From: UBA5734 sp964528645
Lineage (GTDB): Bacteria > Bacillota > Clostridia > Saccharofermentanales > UBA5734
DNA: 53,427 bases
Direction: 5' to 3'
Assembly (NCBI GenBank): GCA_964528645.1
Contig: CAZGSR010000018.1
Location: 1-53,427, forward strand
Shown here: piece by piece, positions 41,288 to 49,482 of the stretch
Position numbering within the stretch: position 1 is the stretch's first letter
Layout: each line of letters begins with the position of its first letter
Translations under genes and position numbers: made by a program
The notes under the pieces: generated by a model
Told to the model about the DNA's origin: nothing
The model's input: the letters and a program-made list of their open reading frames with translations, nothing else
The model's database searches: none

Positions 41288-42201
41288 TGGCATCAGGTCC
41301 TTTTTTCCAGGCCGGACACCACAAACTGCCGCTGGGGTCCCGGACTTATGTGGTCGGGATCTTGAACATCACGCCGGACTCCTTTTCAGATGGTGGCCGC
41401 TTCGATTCGCTGCCAGCAGCCATGCTGCAGGCAGAGCAGTTGATCGCATCAGGAGCGGACATCCTCGATATCGGTGGAGAATCCACTCGCCCCGGTTCTG
41501 TGGCTGTTGCGGCATCTGACGAAATCCAGCGTATCGTTCCTGTGATCAAACAGCTGGCCCAGACCTGCCAGGTGCCTTTGTCTGTGGATACCTTCAAAGC
41601 TGAAGTGGCTGAAGCCGCCTTGGCTGCCGGGGCGTCGATCATCAACGATGTGACGGGCCTGCTGGGCGATCCGGACATGGCTCAGGTGGTAGCCCGACAT
41701 GGGGCTGGCCTTATCCTGATGCATAATCCGGTGCTCTATCGCAAAGGACATCCAGCTGCTGCGGCTTTCACCAATATGCCTTGTTTCGATGCGCAAACCG
41801 CTGCCCGGTTTGACGGACTCAGCCTTCTGGCTGCGACCAGGCTGTTTCTGGATTTAGGCATGGACCGAGCCTTGGCTGCCGGGATTGACAGGAATCGGAT
41901 CATCGTGGATCCAGGTATCGGATTTGGCCTGACAACAGACGAATCATTAGACCTGATCCATTCCCTGGGCCAGATTCAGCTGGGAGCTTCACAGTGTTTG
42001 CCTGTTCTCATCGGACCCTCGCGGAAGAGGTTCATTGGTGACATCCTGGGCAAGCCTGTGCAGGAACGGCTCAACGGTACGATAGCTGCCTCGGTTGCTG
42101 CGATAGCCTGCGGAGCTGATTTTGTCCGTGTCCATGATGTTGCGCCGGTTGCCGAGGCCGTTTGCGTCAGTGATGCAATTTTGCGTCGTGCTGCTCAGTG
42201 A
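41284..42201 (+). CDS. folP: Dihydropteroate synthase
   Basis: FolP joins 6-hydroxymethyl-dihydropterin diphosphate with p-aminobenzoate. The 305 residues carry both signatures: VVGILNITPDSFSDGGRF and DIGGESTRPGS, and the later IIVDPGIGFG. A basic C-terminal part includes IGPSRKRFIG. ATG 41284 overlaps the folE stop. The target of sulfonamides; no resistance insertion is evident in the first loop. Confidence 0.96.
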   Translation: MMASGPFFQAGHHKLPLGSRTYVVGILNITPDSFSDGGRFDSLPAAMLQAEQLIASGADILDIGGESTRPGSVAVAASDEIQRIVPVIKQLAQTCQVPLSVDTFKAEVAEAALAAGASIINDVTGLLGDPDMAQVVARHGAGLILMHNPVLYRKGHPAAAAFTNMPCFDAQTAARFDGLSLLAATRLFLDLGMDRALAAGIDRNRIIVDPGIGFGLTTDESLDLIHSLGQIQLGASQCLPVLIGPSRKRFIGDILGKPVQERLNGTIAASVAAIACGADFVRVHDVAPVAEAVCVSDAILRRAAQ

Positions 42202-42215
42202 ACAGAGGAGATACC

Positions 42216-43058
42216 ATGACGGATGGCAAAATGAACTATGACCGGATTTTTGTCGAAGGCATGACGTTCACAACTCTGATAGGCGTGCTGGAGCATGAGA
42301 AAGTGCAGCCCCAGCCTGTCCATGTCGACGTGGTTTTATCTGTCATGCCGGTTCAGGCCACGCGAACCGATCGGCTGGAACAGACGATCAGCTATGCTGC
42401 TGCCTATGAGCGGATCAGCCAGATCATCCAGACAGAGCATTTCGGCCTGGTTGAGCGCCTGGCCGGCTGCATTGCTGAAAAACTGCTCTTGGACCATGAG
42501 ACATTGATGGAAGTGACGGTGACCATCCGCAAGCCGGAGGCGCCTCTGCCAGGACATTTTTCCAGTGCAGGCATTTCGATCACCCGTGTCCGGGGGGATT
42601 ATGGGCTTATGACTCAGGCTGACCTGTCGTTGGGTACTAATCTGGGCGATCGCCTGGAGACCTTGCGGCAAGCAGTCCTGCATCTGGCGGGACACCCGGA
42701 GATCGAACTGCTTGCGACCTCCTCCGTCTATGAGACCACGCCGGTTGGGCTGCTCGACCAGCCGGATTTCCTGAATTTGGTTGCGCGGATCAAGACAACA
42801 CTGGACCCGTTCAGCCTGCTGTCCTATTGCCAGTCGCTCGAAACCCGTTTCGGACGCGAAAGGCTGGTGCGCTGGGGTCCGAGGACGCTCGACATCGACC
42901 TGCTGACCTACGGACATCTGCTGACCCAGTCCTCACACCTGACTTTGCCGCACCCCAGAATGCAGGAACGCGAGTTTGTCCAGGTCCCGCTGCATGAGCT
43001 GGATACTGGACTGGCCCAGCCCACCCCGGCTGTCCGGTTTACTTGTAAGCTCTCTTGA
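42216..43058 (+). CDS. folBK: Bifunctional dihydroneopterin aldolase / HPPK (FolB-FolK fusion)
   Basis: The 280 residues join two folate enzymes. FolB is at about 1-125 (YDRIFVEGMTFTTLIGVLEHEK, VERLAGCIAEKLL). FolK is at about 130-280 (SLGTNLGDRLETLRQAV, SSVYETTPVG, RWGPRTLDIDLLTYG with the metal-binding Asp pair, LPHPRMQEREFV). FolB makes 6-hydroxymethyl-dihydropterin and FolK pyrophosphorylates it. Fusions of these two are known in several Firmicutes. ATG 42216 after AGAGGAG is preferred to GTG 42198, which overlaps folP. Confidence 0.93.
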   Translation: MTDGKMNYDRIFVEGMTFTTLIGVLEHEKVQPQPVHVDVVLSVMPVQATRTDRLEQTISYAAAYERISQIIQTEHFGLVERLAGCIAEKLLLDHETLMEVTVTIRKPEAPLPGHFSSAGISITRVRGDYGLMTQADLSLGTNLGDRLETLRQAVLHLAGHPEIELLATSSVYETTPVGLLDQPDFLNLVARIKTTLDPFSLLSYCQSLETRFGRERLVRWGPRTLDIDLLTYGHLLTQSSHLTLPHPRMQEREFVQVPLHELDTGLAQPTPAVRFTCKLS

Positions 43059-43071
43059 AAACGACTAAAAT
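43043..43071 (+). promoter_or_regulatory. Candidate promoter of the arginine-rich protein / tmk operon
   Basis: TTGTAA (43043-43048) and TAAAAT (43066-43071) are spaced by 17 bp, straddling the end of folBK. The start point is about 45 nt before the next gene. Confidence 0.5.
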
Positions 43072-43125
43072 AGGCACGAACACAGTTGAAAACCACTGGC
43101 TCTTTATCTTGGAGGATACGAACGC

Positions 43126-43920
43126 ATGAATAATCCTGCCCCCGGCTCAGGTGGACCAGGCAACCGCAAACGCAATTTCCGCCATTTTGGCCCGGCTAAT
43201 CCATCCCGGAACACACCCGGGGGCAAGCCTGCGTCCAACCAAGGCCAGGCAGCAGCTACCGGTCCGGTCCAGCGCACAGAGCGTCCGGAGCCACGCCAGC
43301 CCCGGCCTGACAATCGCGAACCTCGTGAAGCTCGTGAGCCGCGCGAACCCCGTGATGCACGCCGGGAACAACCGCGCGATAACCGGGAAGCACAGGCCGG
43401 TCGTGAACCTCGTCGAGATAACCAGCGAAATGGCAATCGTCCGCCGCGCCGTCAGCCTAATCCCAACCGTGAACCTGGCCAGGCCAATGCTGCACCTGCG
43501 ACTGGAGCGACTGGCCAGCAACGCCGTCCACCCAGAGACCGACAGGACCAGCGCCAGGGCGGACAACAGTCCCAGACCCGGCAAGGACCTGTTGAGGCCG
43601 TACGCGAACGCGGTCCTGGACAAGAGCCACGCAATCGCCCGGATCATCGTCCAGATGTGAAACCTGAAGCCCGGACCGAACGGACAGACCGTGCAGAGCC
43701 GGCAAAAGACCGTGCAGACACCAGGGAACGTGCTGAGCAAAAAGAGCGTCCGGATACCAGGGATCGTCAGGCGTCAGCGGTATCTGAACGCAGCCATCGC
43801 TGGGAGAAAAAAGCCAAGGCCGAAGAAACATTTGATGACATCCACCGGGACAATGAACGGATCGAAAAGGAAATCTGGCTCGAGATTGCATCGATCCACA
43901 ACATCAAACTTGATTTCTGA
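43126..43920 (+). CDS. Arginine-rich low-complexity protein of unknown function
   Basis: I do not recognise the family. Of the 264 residues, about 1-215 are disordered, dominated by Arg, Pro, Glu, Gln and Asp, with RE/EPR/RDNRE-type repeats. The last 40 residues are different: RWEKKAKAEETFDDIHRDNE and a helix ending EIWLEIASIHNIKLDF, which looks conserved. The composition resembles RNA-binding disordered tails, and the rlmB tail in this window has a similar flavour. GGAGG lies before ATG 43126. It overlaps the decarboxylase gene at the 3' end. Confidence 0.7.
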   Translation: MNNPAPGSGGPGNRKRNFRHFGPANPSRNTPGGKPASNQGQAAATGPVQRTERPEPRQPRPDNREPREAREPREPRDARREQPRDNREAQAGREPRRDNQRNGNRPPRRQPNPNREPGQANAAPATGATGQQRRPPRDRQDQRQGGQQSQTRQGPVEAVRERGPGQEPRNRPDHRPDVKPEARTERTDRAEPAKDRADTRERAEQKERPDTRDRQASAVSERSHRWEKKAKAEETFDDIHRDNERIEKEIWLEIASIHNIKLDF

Positions 43921-45394
43921 TGACACCACGCCACTCTTGGCTGCGCTCATCCAGCATGCTGGGACCGGACGGATTTCTTTCCATATGCCTGGTCACCGCT
44001 CAGGCCAGAGCTGGCCTGAAAGCATCCGGATTCGCTTAGCCAGTCTGGATACAACTGAGTTGGCCGCTACGGATGATTTGCACCAGCCAACGGGTCCGGC
44101 GCTTGCTGCCATGGATCTGGCTGCGCGCTCTTTTGGCGCAGGCAGGACCTGGTTCCTGACCAATGGTTCCACGGGCGGGATCTTGGCTCTGCTGGCTGGC
44201 CTTGTCGGGCGCGGTCAAAAACTCATCTTGCCCCGGACCTGCCATCTGGCTGTCTGCCATGCACTGGCGCTTCTTGATATCCAGCCAGTCTGGCTGGAGT
44301 TTTCACGACCGGTATCACCTGATCCACTCGGATTTCTGCCAGTGGTCTCGGCCAACATGGTCGCAGATGCCATTAAGCTGCATCCGGACAGTGCCGCTGT
44401 CTTTCTGACCAGCCCCGATTATTACGGCCGGTGTGCCGATCTGGCTGCCATCAGCCATGTAGCCCGCCAGGCCGGCATGTTGCTCTTGGTTGATGAAGCC
44501 CATGGGACACATTTTGCTGCTGCGCCGGGGCATCTGCCACAGACAGCTTTGTCCAGCGGGGCTGATGCATGTGTCCAGAGTGCACACAAGACATTGCCCG
44601 CCCTGACCCAGGGCGGTTATCTCCATGTGGCGGTATCTTTGCTCAGCCGTGATCCACGAGCTGTAGAGCGCATGACTGCCGCACTCAGGATTTTCCAGAC
44701 GTCCAGCCCGTCCTTTGCCATCGCTGCCAGCCTGGATTTTGCCCGGGCCTATCTGGAGCAGCACGGGCTGGAGCAAATCGAAAATACGCTCGAGTCCATC
44801 CAGCGACTTGCCACGGCTCTGTGGCCGGACTACCTGGTGTCTCCAGCTGCAGCCACTCCTGTCCGGGGCGAAACGCGGGACCCGCTGCGGATTGTCATCC
44901 GGCAACGCGGGCCATTGACTGTCCCGGCGACACAGCTGGCTCATCAGCTCAGTTTGCAGGGGATTGATATTGAACTATCAGACCTGACTCGCCTGGTCCT
45001 GATCCCGTCGCTGGATCAGCCTGGACATGATTTTGAACAGTTGCACCAGGTGCTGAAGGCCTGGCTGGAATACCCGCAGCCAGACTTGCCCATCCACGAC
45101 CCCGGCTTGCTGCAGCTGGAGCAACGCTGGCTGGAGTTGCTGGTCCAGCCGCCCGAGAGGGTTCTGGCTCCAGGGCGTGTCCTGCTGGAACCAGTAGATA
45201 CGGCGGTGGTCCCGCTGGCGCATTCTGCAGGAACCGTGATGGCACAGCCCATTGCCCCTTATCCACCTGGCATCCCGCTCCTGCTGCCTGGAGAACGAAT
45301 GGACCAACAGCGGCTTGATTTACTTTTAGCCTTACGAGACAATGGAATCAACCTATCCGGCGTCGACCAAGATTCCATCCGAGTCGTCGTTTGA
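43910..45394 (+). CDS. Orn/Lys/Arg decarboxylase-family PLP enzyme (YaaO-like)
   Basis: This fold-type I PLP enzyme is of the basic amino acid decarboxylase family. The 494 residues include RISFHMPGHRSG near the start, LTNGSTGGILALL, LLVDEAHGTHF (PLP-ring Asp) and CVQSAHKTLPALTQ (Schiff-base Lys). A C-terminal domain ends in PYPPGIPLLLPGE, as in the arginine/lysine group. Its place before tmk matches B. subtilis yaaO. The substrate is not certain. The start is uncertain: TTG 43910 fits the family N-terminus, while ATG 43853 and 43835 would overlap the upstream gene more deeply. Confidence 0.87.
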   Translation: MISDDTTPLLAALIQHAGTGRISFHMPGHRSGQSWPESIRIRLASLDTTELAATDDLHQPTGPALAAMDLAARSFGAGRTWFLTNGSTGGILALLAGLVGRGQKLILPRTCHLAVCHALALLDIQPVWLEFSRPVSPDPLGFLPVVSANMVADAIKLHPDSAAVFLTSPDYYGRCADLAAISHVARQAGMLLLVDEAHGTHFAAAPGHLPQTALSSGADACVQSAHKTLPALTQGGYLHVAVSLLSRDPRAVERMTAALRIFQTSSPSFAIAASLDFARAYLEQHGLEQIENTLESIQRLATALWPDYLVSPAAATPVRGETRDPLRIVIRQRGPLTVPATQLAHQLSLQGIDIELSDLTRLVLIPSLDQPGHDFEQLHQVLKAWLEYPQPDLPIHDPGLLQLEQRWLELLVQPPERVLAPGRVLLEPVDTAVVPLAHSAGTVMAQPIAPYPPGIPLLLPGERMDQQRLDLLLALRDNGINLSGVDQDSIRVVV

Positions 45395-45413
45395 GATTTT
45401 CTCTGGAGCCCAG

Positions 45414-46091
45414 ATGATGTATAATGACGACAAGCAACTTGGAAATAGCAGGCAACAGCCGACTGCGAGCGGTCTTTTGATCACTTTCGAGGGAATCGAT
45501 GGATCTGGCAAGTCGACTCAGGCTCATCTGGCTGCCGACTGGCTCCGGCAACAGGGGCGTTCGGTCCTGTCCTTGCGAGAACCCGGTGGCACGGCCATTG
45601 GGGAGTCGATCCGCTCCATTCTCCTGGCCAAGGCCAACACGGCGATGTGCATGGAGACAGAGCTGCTGCTCTTTGCGGCAGCGAGGGCCCAGATCATCCG
45701 CGAGGTGATTGAGCCGGCGTTGGCAGCAGGGACTTATGTGATCTGCGACCGGTTTTATGACTCGACCACGGCATACCAAGGCTATGGCAGGGGCATCGAC
45801 CGTGAGATGATCCGGCAGTTGCAGACGATTGCGACGGGCGGGTTGCGCCCTGACCAGACGTTCCTGCTTGATGTCAGCATTCCTGTTGCCCTGCAGCGTC
45901 TGGCAGGCCGGCCCGGCAAGGCCGACAGACTGGACGGTGAGGACACCGCCTTCATGATCCGCACACAGGCTGGGTACCGGACGATCCTGCACGAGGAACC
46001 AGACCGTGTGATCAGGATAGATGCAGACCGCAGCGTGTCCGAGATCCAGAACAGCATCATCAGTCATTTAAAGGGGGACCTGGCATTATGA
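45414..46091 (+). CDS. tmk: Thymidylate kinase
   Basis: Tmk phosphorylates dTMP to dTDP. The 225 residues have Walker A FEGIDGSGKST near residue 26, the DR(F/Y) motif CDRFYDSTTAYQGYG and a LID region. An N-terminal extension of about 20 residues precedes the core and could reflect a later true start. ATG 45414 (or 45417) with GGAG upstream. The stop overlaps darA by 4 nt. Confidence 0.95.
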   Translation: MMYNDDKQLGNSRQQPTASGLLITFEGIDGSGKSTQAHLAADWLRQQGRSVLSLREPGGTAIGESIRSILLAKANTAMCMETELLLFAAARAQIIREVIEPALAAGTYVICDRFYDSTTAYQGYGRGIDREMIRQLQTIATGGLRPDQTFLLDVSIPVALQRLAGRPGKADRLDGEDTAFMIRTQAGYRTILHEEPDRVIRIDADRSVSEIQNSIISHLKGDLAL

Positions 46092-46417
46092 AACTCATTT
46101 TCTCAATCGTCCACGACGAGGACAGCCCGCGCCTGATGGCCGAGCTCAACCGGGCAGGCTACCGCGTAACCAAGCTTAATTCATCGGGCGGTTTCCTGCG
46201 CTCTGGCAACACGACCCTGATGATCGTCGTCGAGGAGGCCCAGCTGGAAGAGGTGCTCGGCATCATCCGGAAGTTCTCCAGCAGTCGCCAGGCCGCGATC
46301 AATACCAACGTCACACCTTCATCGATGGGTGGGTCCTATATCCCTTACCCGGTCGAAGTGATGGTTGGCGGCGCCACTGTTTTTGTCCTTAACGTCGAAC
46401 ATTTCGAGAAAATGTGA
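46088..46417 (+). CDS. darA: PII-like c-di-AMP receptor DarA (PstA/YaaQ)
   Basis: This is a PII-like trimeric protein that binds cyclic di-AMP. The 109 residues match the family length and signatures: KLIFSIVHDEDSPRLMAEL, TKLNSSGGFLRSGNTTLMI and the tail VGGATVFVLNVEHFEKM. The tmk-darA-holB order is that of B. subtilis (yaaQ). It suggests that c-di-AMP signalling operates in this organism. Confidence 0.95.
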   Translation: MKLIFSIVHDEDSPRLMAELNRAGYRVTKLNSSGGFLRSGNTTLMIVVEEAQLEEVLGIIRKFSSSRQAAINTNVTPSSMGGSYIPYPVEVMVGGATVFVLNVEHFEKM

Positions 46418-46418
46418 C

Positions 46419-47447
46419 ATGGGTTTTGCCTCCCTTGTCGGACAACCAGACTTGAAAGTGCGCCTCGGTTCCATCTTGAAAGGTGAACCGGGGCACGCTT
46501 ATATCCTGAGCGGTCCGCTCGGCATCGGCAAATCCACTTTTGCCCAGGTTTTCGCCCAGGCCTTGCTTTGCCAGGATCCGACACCGGATGGCGGCTGTGG
46601 GATGTGCGATTCGTGCCGCCATTTCAGTCATCAGGCCCACCCGGATTACAGGACCTTGCTTCTGGATCCTGCCGACAAGGTGATCAAGGTCGAGCGCGTG
46701 CGCCAGACCATCCAGTCGGACATTGCCTTGCGGCCTCAGTTTGGCCGGCGCAAAGTCTATCTGGTGGATGCGGATTTCCTGAATGAACAAGGGCAAAACA
46801 CCCTTTTGAAGTCCCTCGAGGAGCCCCCGGATTTCGTCACATTCATCCTGATGGCATCAGGTCTGGAGCGATTGCTGCCGACCGTCCTGTCACGTTTGAC
46901 CGTCCTTCCCCTGCAGCGCTACAACGACGAGGAAGTCGTTGCGATCCTGACGCGTGAATGGCAGGGCAGTGGCCAGTCCATGCCTGATCCAGAAAGCCTT
47001 GCTTTCTATGCCCGTTATGCCAATGGGGTACCGGGAGCAGCCATCCATTTACTCACCAGCCCCTGGTTTGCTGATTTACGACAGGAGACCATCGATTTTT
47101 ACCATCAGATCGGGACTTTCAGCCGCTCCCGCATGTTGACAACTGGCTTTGGCTTTTTCGATGCCAACCGGACCCGGGCGGATGTCCTGCTGGACATTCT
47201 GGCCAGCCTGGTCAGGGACCAGATTGTCCTGCACATGACCGGCGAGCCAAGACACTTGACCAATCCCGACCAGCTTGACAGGCTGGCGGTTCCAGATGAA
47301 AGCAAACGCCAGGCTGCCATCCCCGGCTTGATGCGCGCCGCTGCCGCGATCACGGCCGCCCGGCGCGGACTGGCCTTGAATGCCAGTTTCGAAGGACTGG
47401 CGTGCCACCTATTGTTGACGCTCAGAAAGGAGCTCGTTCATGCCTAA
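46419..47447 (+). CDS. holB: DNA polymerase III delta' subunit
   Basis: HolB is part of the clamp loader. The 342 residues have the AAA+ fold with Walker A SGPLGIGKSTFA at about 34, a zinc cluster (CGMCDSCRHF plus an upstream Cys) and the Walker B region KVYLVDADFLNEQGQNTLLKSLEEPP. The ATG follows the darA stop by 1 nt and the 3' end overlaps ricT by 8 nt. Confidence 0.93.
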   Translation: MGFASLVGQPDLKVRLGSILKGEPGHAYILSGPLGIGKSTFAQVFAQALLCQDPTPDGGCGMCDSCRHFSHQAHPDYRTLLLDPADKVIKVERVRQTIQSDIALRPQFGRRKVYLVDADFLNEQGQNTLLKSLEEPPDFVTFILMASGLERLLPTVLSRLTVLPLQRYNDEEVVAILTREWQGSGQSMPDPESLAFYARYANGVPGAAIHLLTSPWFADLRQETIDFYHQIGTFSRSRMLTTGFGFFDANRTRADVLLDILASLVRDQIVLHMTGEPRHLTNPDQLDRLAVPDESKRQAAIPGLMRAAAAITAARRGLALNASFEGLACHLLLTLRKELVHA

Positions 47448-48336
47448 AGTTGTCGGAGTCCGTTTTCACGGCGCCGGAAAAGCCTATCATTTCGATCCGG
47501 CTGGTCTTCCCTTGAAGACTGGCGATGCGGTGATCGTCGAAACATCACAGGGAGTCGAACTGGGTATCGTTGCCGAACAGGTCTTCGAATTACCCGAGGA
47601 TCGCCTGCCTGCCCCTTTGAAACCTGTCTTGCGGCAGGCGACGGCTGACGATATGGACCATTACGATGCCAATTGCCAGAAAGAACGCGAGGCGTTCCGG
47701 ATTGCTGCTGATAAAATTACCTCCCGTGGACTGGATATGCGTCTGGTCAGTGCAGAGTACACCTTTGACAACCGCAAAATTGTTTTTTATTTCACAGCGG
47801 ATGGCAGGGTTGATTTCCGTGAGCTGGTCAAGGACCTTGCGGCTGTTTTCCGGACCCGGATCGAGTTGCGTCAGATCGGCGTGCGTGATGAGGCCCGCAT
47901 GGTCGGTGGACTTGGCATTTGCGGCCGTGTCTTGTGCTGCTGTTCCTTTCTGACTGATTTTGTACCTGTGTCCATCAAAATGGCCAAGGAACAAAGCCTG
48001 TCCATGAATCCAGCCAAGATTTCCGGTGCCTGTGGCCGGCTGATGTGCTGCCTGAAATACGAACAGGATGCCTACGAAGATGCCCATGCCCGGATGCCCC
48101 GTCCAGGCCATCAGGTCAAAACCGCTGAGGGTCTCGGTGTGGTCGAAGGCATCAACCTGCTCAAGGAAACCGTCACCATCCGTCTGGACCGCGGCGGCGA
48201 GGCGGACCTGATCACCTTGCCTAATACCGAAGTGGAGATCATAGGCGGTAAACCAAATAAAAAATGCGGTGGTTGTGGCAGCAAGGGCAAATCACCAGCC
48301 GCACAACAATCGCGTGGTTCAACTGCAGACGCTTAG
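47440..48336 (+). CDS. ricT: RicT/YaaT, PSP1-domain regulatory iron-sulfur protein
   Basis: RicT is part of the RicA-RicF-RicT complex that in B. subtilis carries [4Fe-4S] clusters and guides RNase Y mRNA processing, sporulation and competence. The 298 residues include the PSP1 core (VVGVRFHGAGKAYHFDP, GGLGICGRVLCCCSFL, SGACGRLMCCLKYEQ), rich in cysteines. An extra CGGCGSKGK lies near the C-terminus. The order holB-ricT matches B. subtilis. A ferredoxin gene follows at 48432. Confidence 0.93.
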   Translation: MPKVVGVRFHGAGKAYHFDPAGLPLKTGDAVIVETSQGVELGIVAEQVFELPEDRLPAPLKPVLRQATADDMDHYDANCQKEREAFRIAADKITSRGLDMRLVSAEYTFDNRKIVFYFTADGRVDFRELVKDLAAVFRTRIELRQIGVRDEARMVGGLGICGRVLCCCSFLTDFVPVSIKMAKEQSLSMNPAKISGACGRLMCCLKYEQDAYEDAHARMPRPGHQVKTAEGLGVVEGINLLKETVTIRLDRGGEADLITLPNTEVEIIGGKPNKKCGGCGSKGKSPAAQQSRGSTADA

Positions 48337-48345
48337 GCGTCTTTT
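48327..48345 (+). terminator. Short hairpin at the ricT stop
   Basis: AGACGC (48327-48332) pairs with GCGTCT (48337-48342) around TTAG, followed by TTT. It is a weak, partial terminator that may reduce read-through into the ferredoxin gene. Confidence 0.4.
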
Positions 48346-48376
48346 GACAGTTAGCCAGCCAATCCCCCCTGGATGC

Positions 48377-48405
48377 TTGCCCAAAGCCCATCCGGGTGCT
48401 AAAAT
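48377..48405 (+). promoter_or_regulatory. Candidate promoter of the ferredoxin gene
   Basis: TTGCCC (48377-48382) and TAAAAT (48400-48405) are spaced by 17 bp, 27 nt before the ferredoxin ATG. Confidence 0.45.
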
Positions 48406-48431
48406 CTTGAACGAACGGGAGGTGTTCAACC

Positions 48432-48602
48432 ATGGCTTATAAAATTTCTGACGCGTGTATTTCCTGCGGTGCTTGCGAAGGCGAGTGCCCGACCGGTGCG
48501 ATTTCTGCTGGCGCCAGCCAGTACGTGATCGACGCAGATACCTGTATCGACTGCGGTGCCTGCGAATCCGCATGCCCCGTTTCAGCCATCTCTGCTGGCT
48601 GA
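48432..48602 (+). CDS. 2[4Fe-4S] ferredoxin
   Basis: This short gene of 56 residues starts at ATG 48432 after GGGAGGTG. The product is MAYKISDACISCGACEGECP followed by TGAISAGASQYVIDADTCID and CGACESACPVSAISAG. Two CxxCxxCxxxC(P) clusters bind two [4Fe-4S] clusters, the clostridial ferredoxin pattern. It is an electron carrier for anaerobic metabolism. Its insertion between ricT and trmN6 differs from B. subtilis, which has yabA there. It has its own promoter and terminator. Confidence 0.95.
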   Translation: MAYKISDACISCGACEGECPTGAISAGASQYVIDADTCIDCGACESACPVSAISAG

Positions 48603-48629
48603 TTCAGGTCCGGATTTCCCCGGCAAATG

Positions 48630-48660
48630 AGGGAAGGCCTAGTGCTTTCCCTTTTTGTTT
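48630..48660 (+). terminator. Intrinsic terminator after the ferredoxin gene
   Basis: AGGGAAG (48630-48636) pairs with CTTTCCCT (48645-48652) across about 8 nt, followed by TTTTGTTTT. It ends 19 nt before trmN6. Confidence 0.8.
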
Positions 48661-48678
48661 TTACTGGATGGCTGCTTG

Positions 48679-49482
48679 ATGGATGATTTGTGGAATGCTG
48701 CTGACGAAACCCTGGAGGACCTGCAACGCGCTGGGATGAAGCTGATCCAGAAAACCAGTGGATTCCGGTTCGGCGAAGACTCCGTCTTCCTGGCCTCGTT
48801 TGCCGCCGGCCTGGTGGAGCGAAAGAAGCATGTCCAGGCAGCAGACCTGGGTGCTGGAAGTGGCGCTGTGAGTGTCCTTTTGGCCGGCCGCCTGCCTCGG
48901 GTCAGGTTGACAGCGGTCGAAATCAGTCCGAGGCCTTTTTCGGTGCTGGAACGCAATTTTGCCCTCAACCAGCTGCAATCCCGCTGTACGGCTCTGCATG
49001 GCGATGTTCGGGACTTGACGTTGCTCCCCCGGGCTAGCCTCGACCTTGTCGTGAGCAATCCGCCCTTTCGTGATCCCGGGCGCCATGTGCCATCTGCCAG
49101 GCTGCAAAACGACCCTCAGCTGGCGCAGGAGTGGCGGACCGCTGTCGAGTCCACGCACCTGACACTGGATGACTTGATGAAATCAGCTGCCACCTGGCTG
49201 AAACCGGGTGGACTGGTGGCCCTGGTCCAACGACCAGCCAATCTGCCGGACATTCTCTCTGCCATGCGCCAGTACCGGATCGAGCCCATCGCCCTGCGTA
49301 CGATTGTCCCTCTGCCCGGACGGGCACCGACCAGCGTGCTCGTCGCCGGACGACTGCATGGACGTCCGGGATCCTTCCGGTTTTTACCGGACCTTATTGT
49401 CAATACATCACCCGGCCAGCCTGGTCCGGAAACGCGCCAGATCTATGGAGAAGAAACCCATGACGGACAAAGCAGTATCTGA
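48679..49482 (+). CDS. trmN6: tRNA1(Val) adenine-N6 methyltransferase-like protein (TrmN6/YabB)
   Basis: This SAM-dependent class I methyltransferase has 267 residues. Motif I is AADLGAGSGAVSVLLAG and the N6-adenine motif is VVSNPPFRDPG. FGEDSVFLASFA near the start is typical of the TrmN6 group. The neighbours (rsmI downstream) support the YabB identity. ATG 48679 has a weak site; the last 23 nt overlap rsmI. Confidence 0.88.
   Translation: MDDLWNAADETLEDLQRAGMKLIQKTSGFRFGEDSVFLASFAAGLVERKKHVQAADLGAGSGAVSVLLAGRLPRVRLTAVEISPRPFSVLERNFALNQLQSRCTALHGDVRDLTLLPRASLDLVVSNPPFRDPGRHVPSARLQNDPQLAQEWRTAVESTHLTLDDLMKSAATWLKPGGLVALVQRPANLPDILSAMRQYRIEPIALRTIVPLPGRAPTSVLVAGRLHGRPGSFRFLPDLIVNTSPGQPGPETRQIYGEETHDGQSSI

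Noticed and set aside
43147..43740. Long minus-strand frame opposite the arginine-rich gene
   Set aside because: It arises from the biased composition of the plus-strand gene; it has no ribosome site or known motif.
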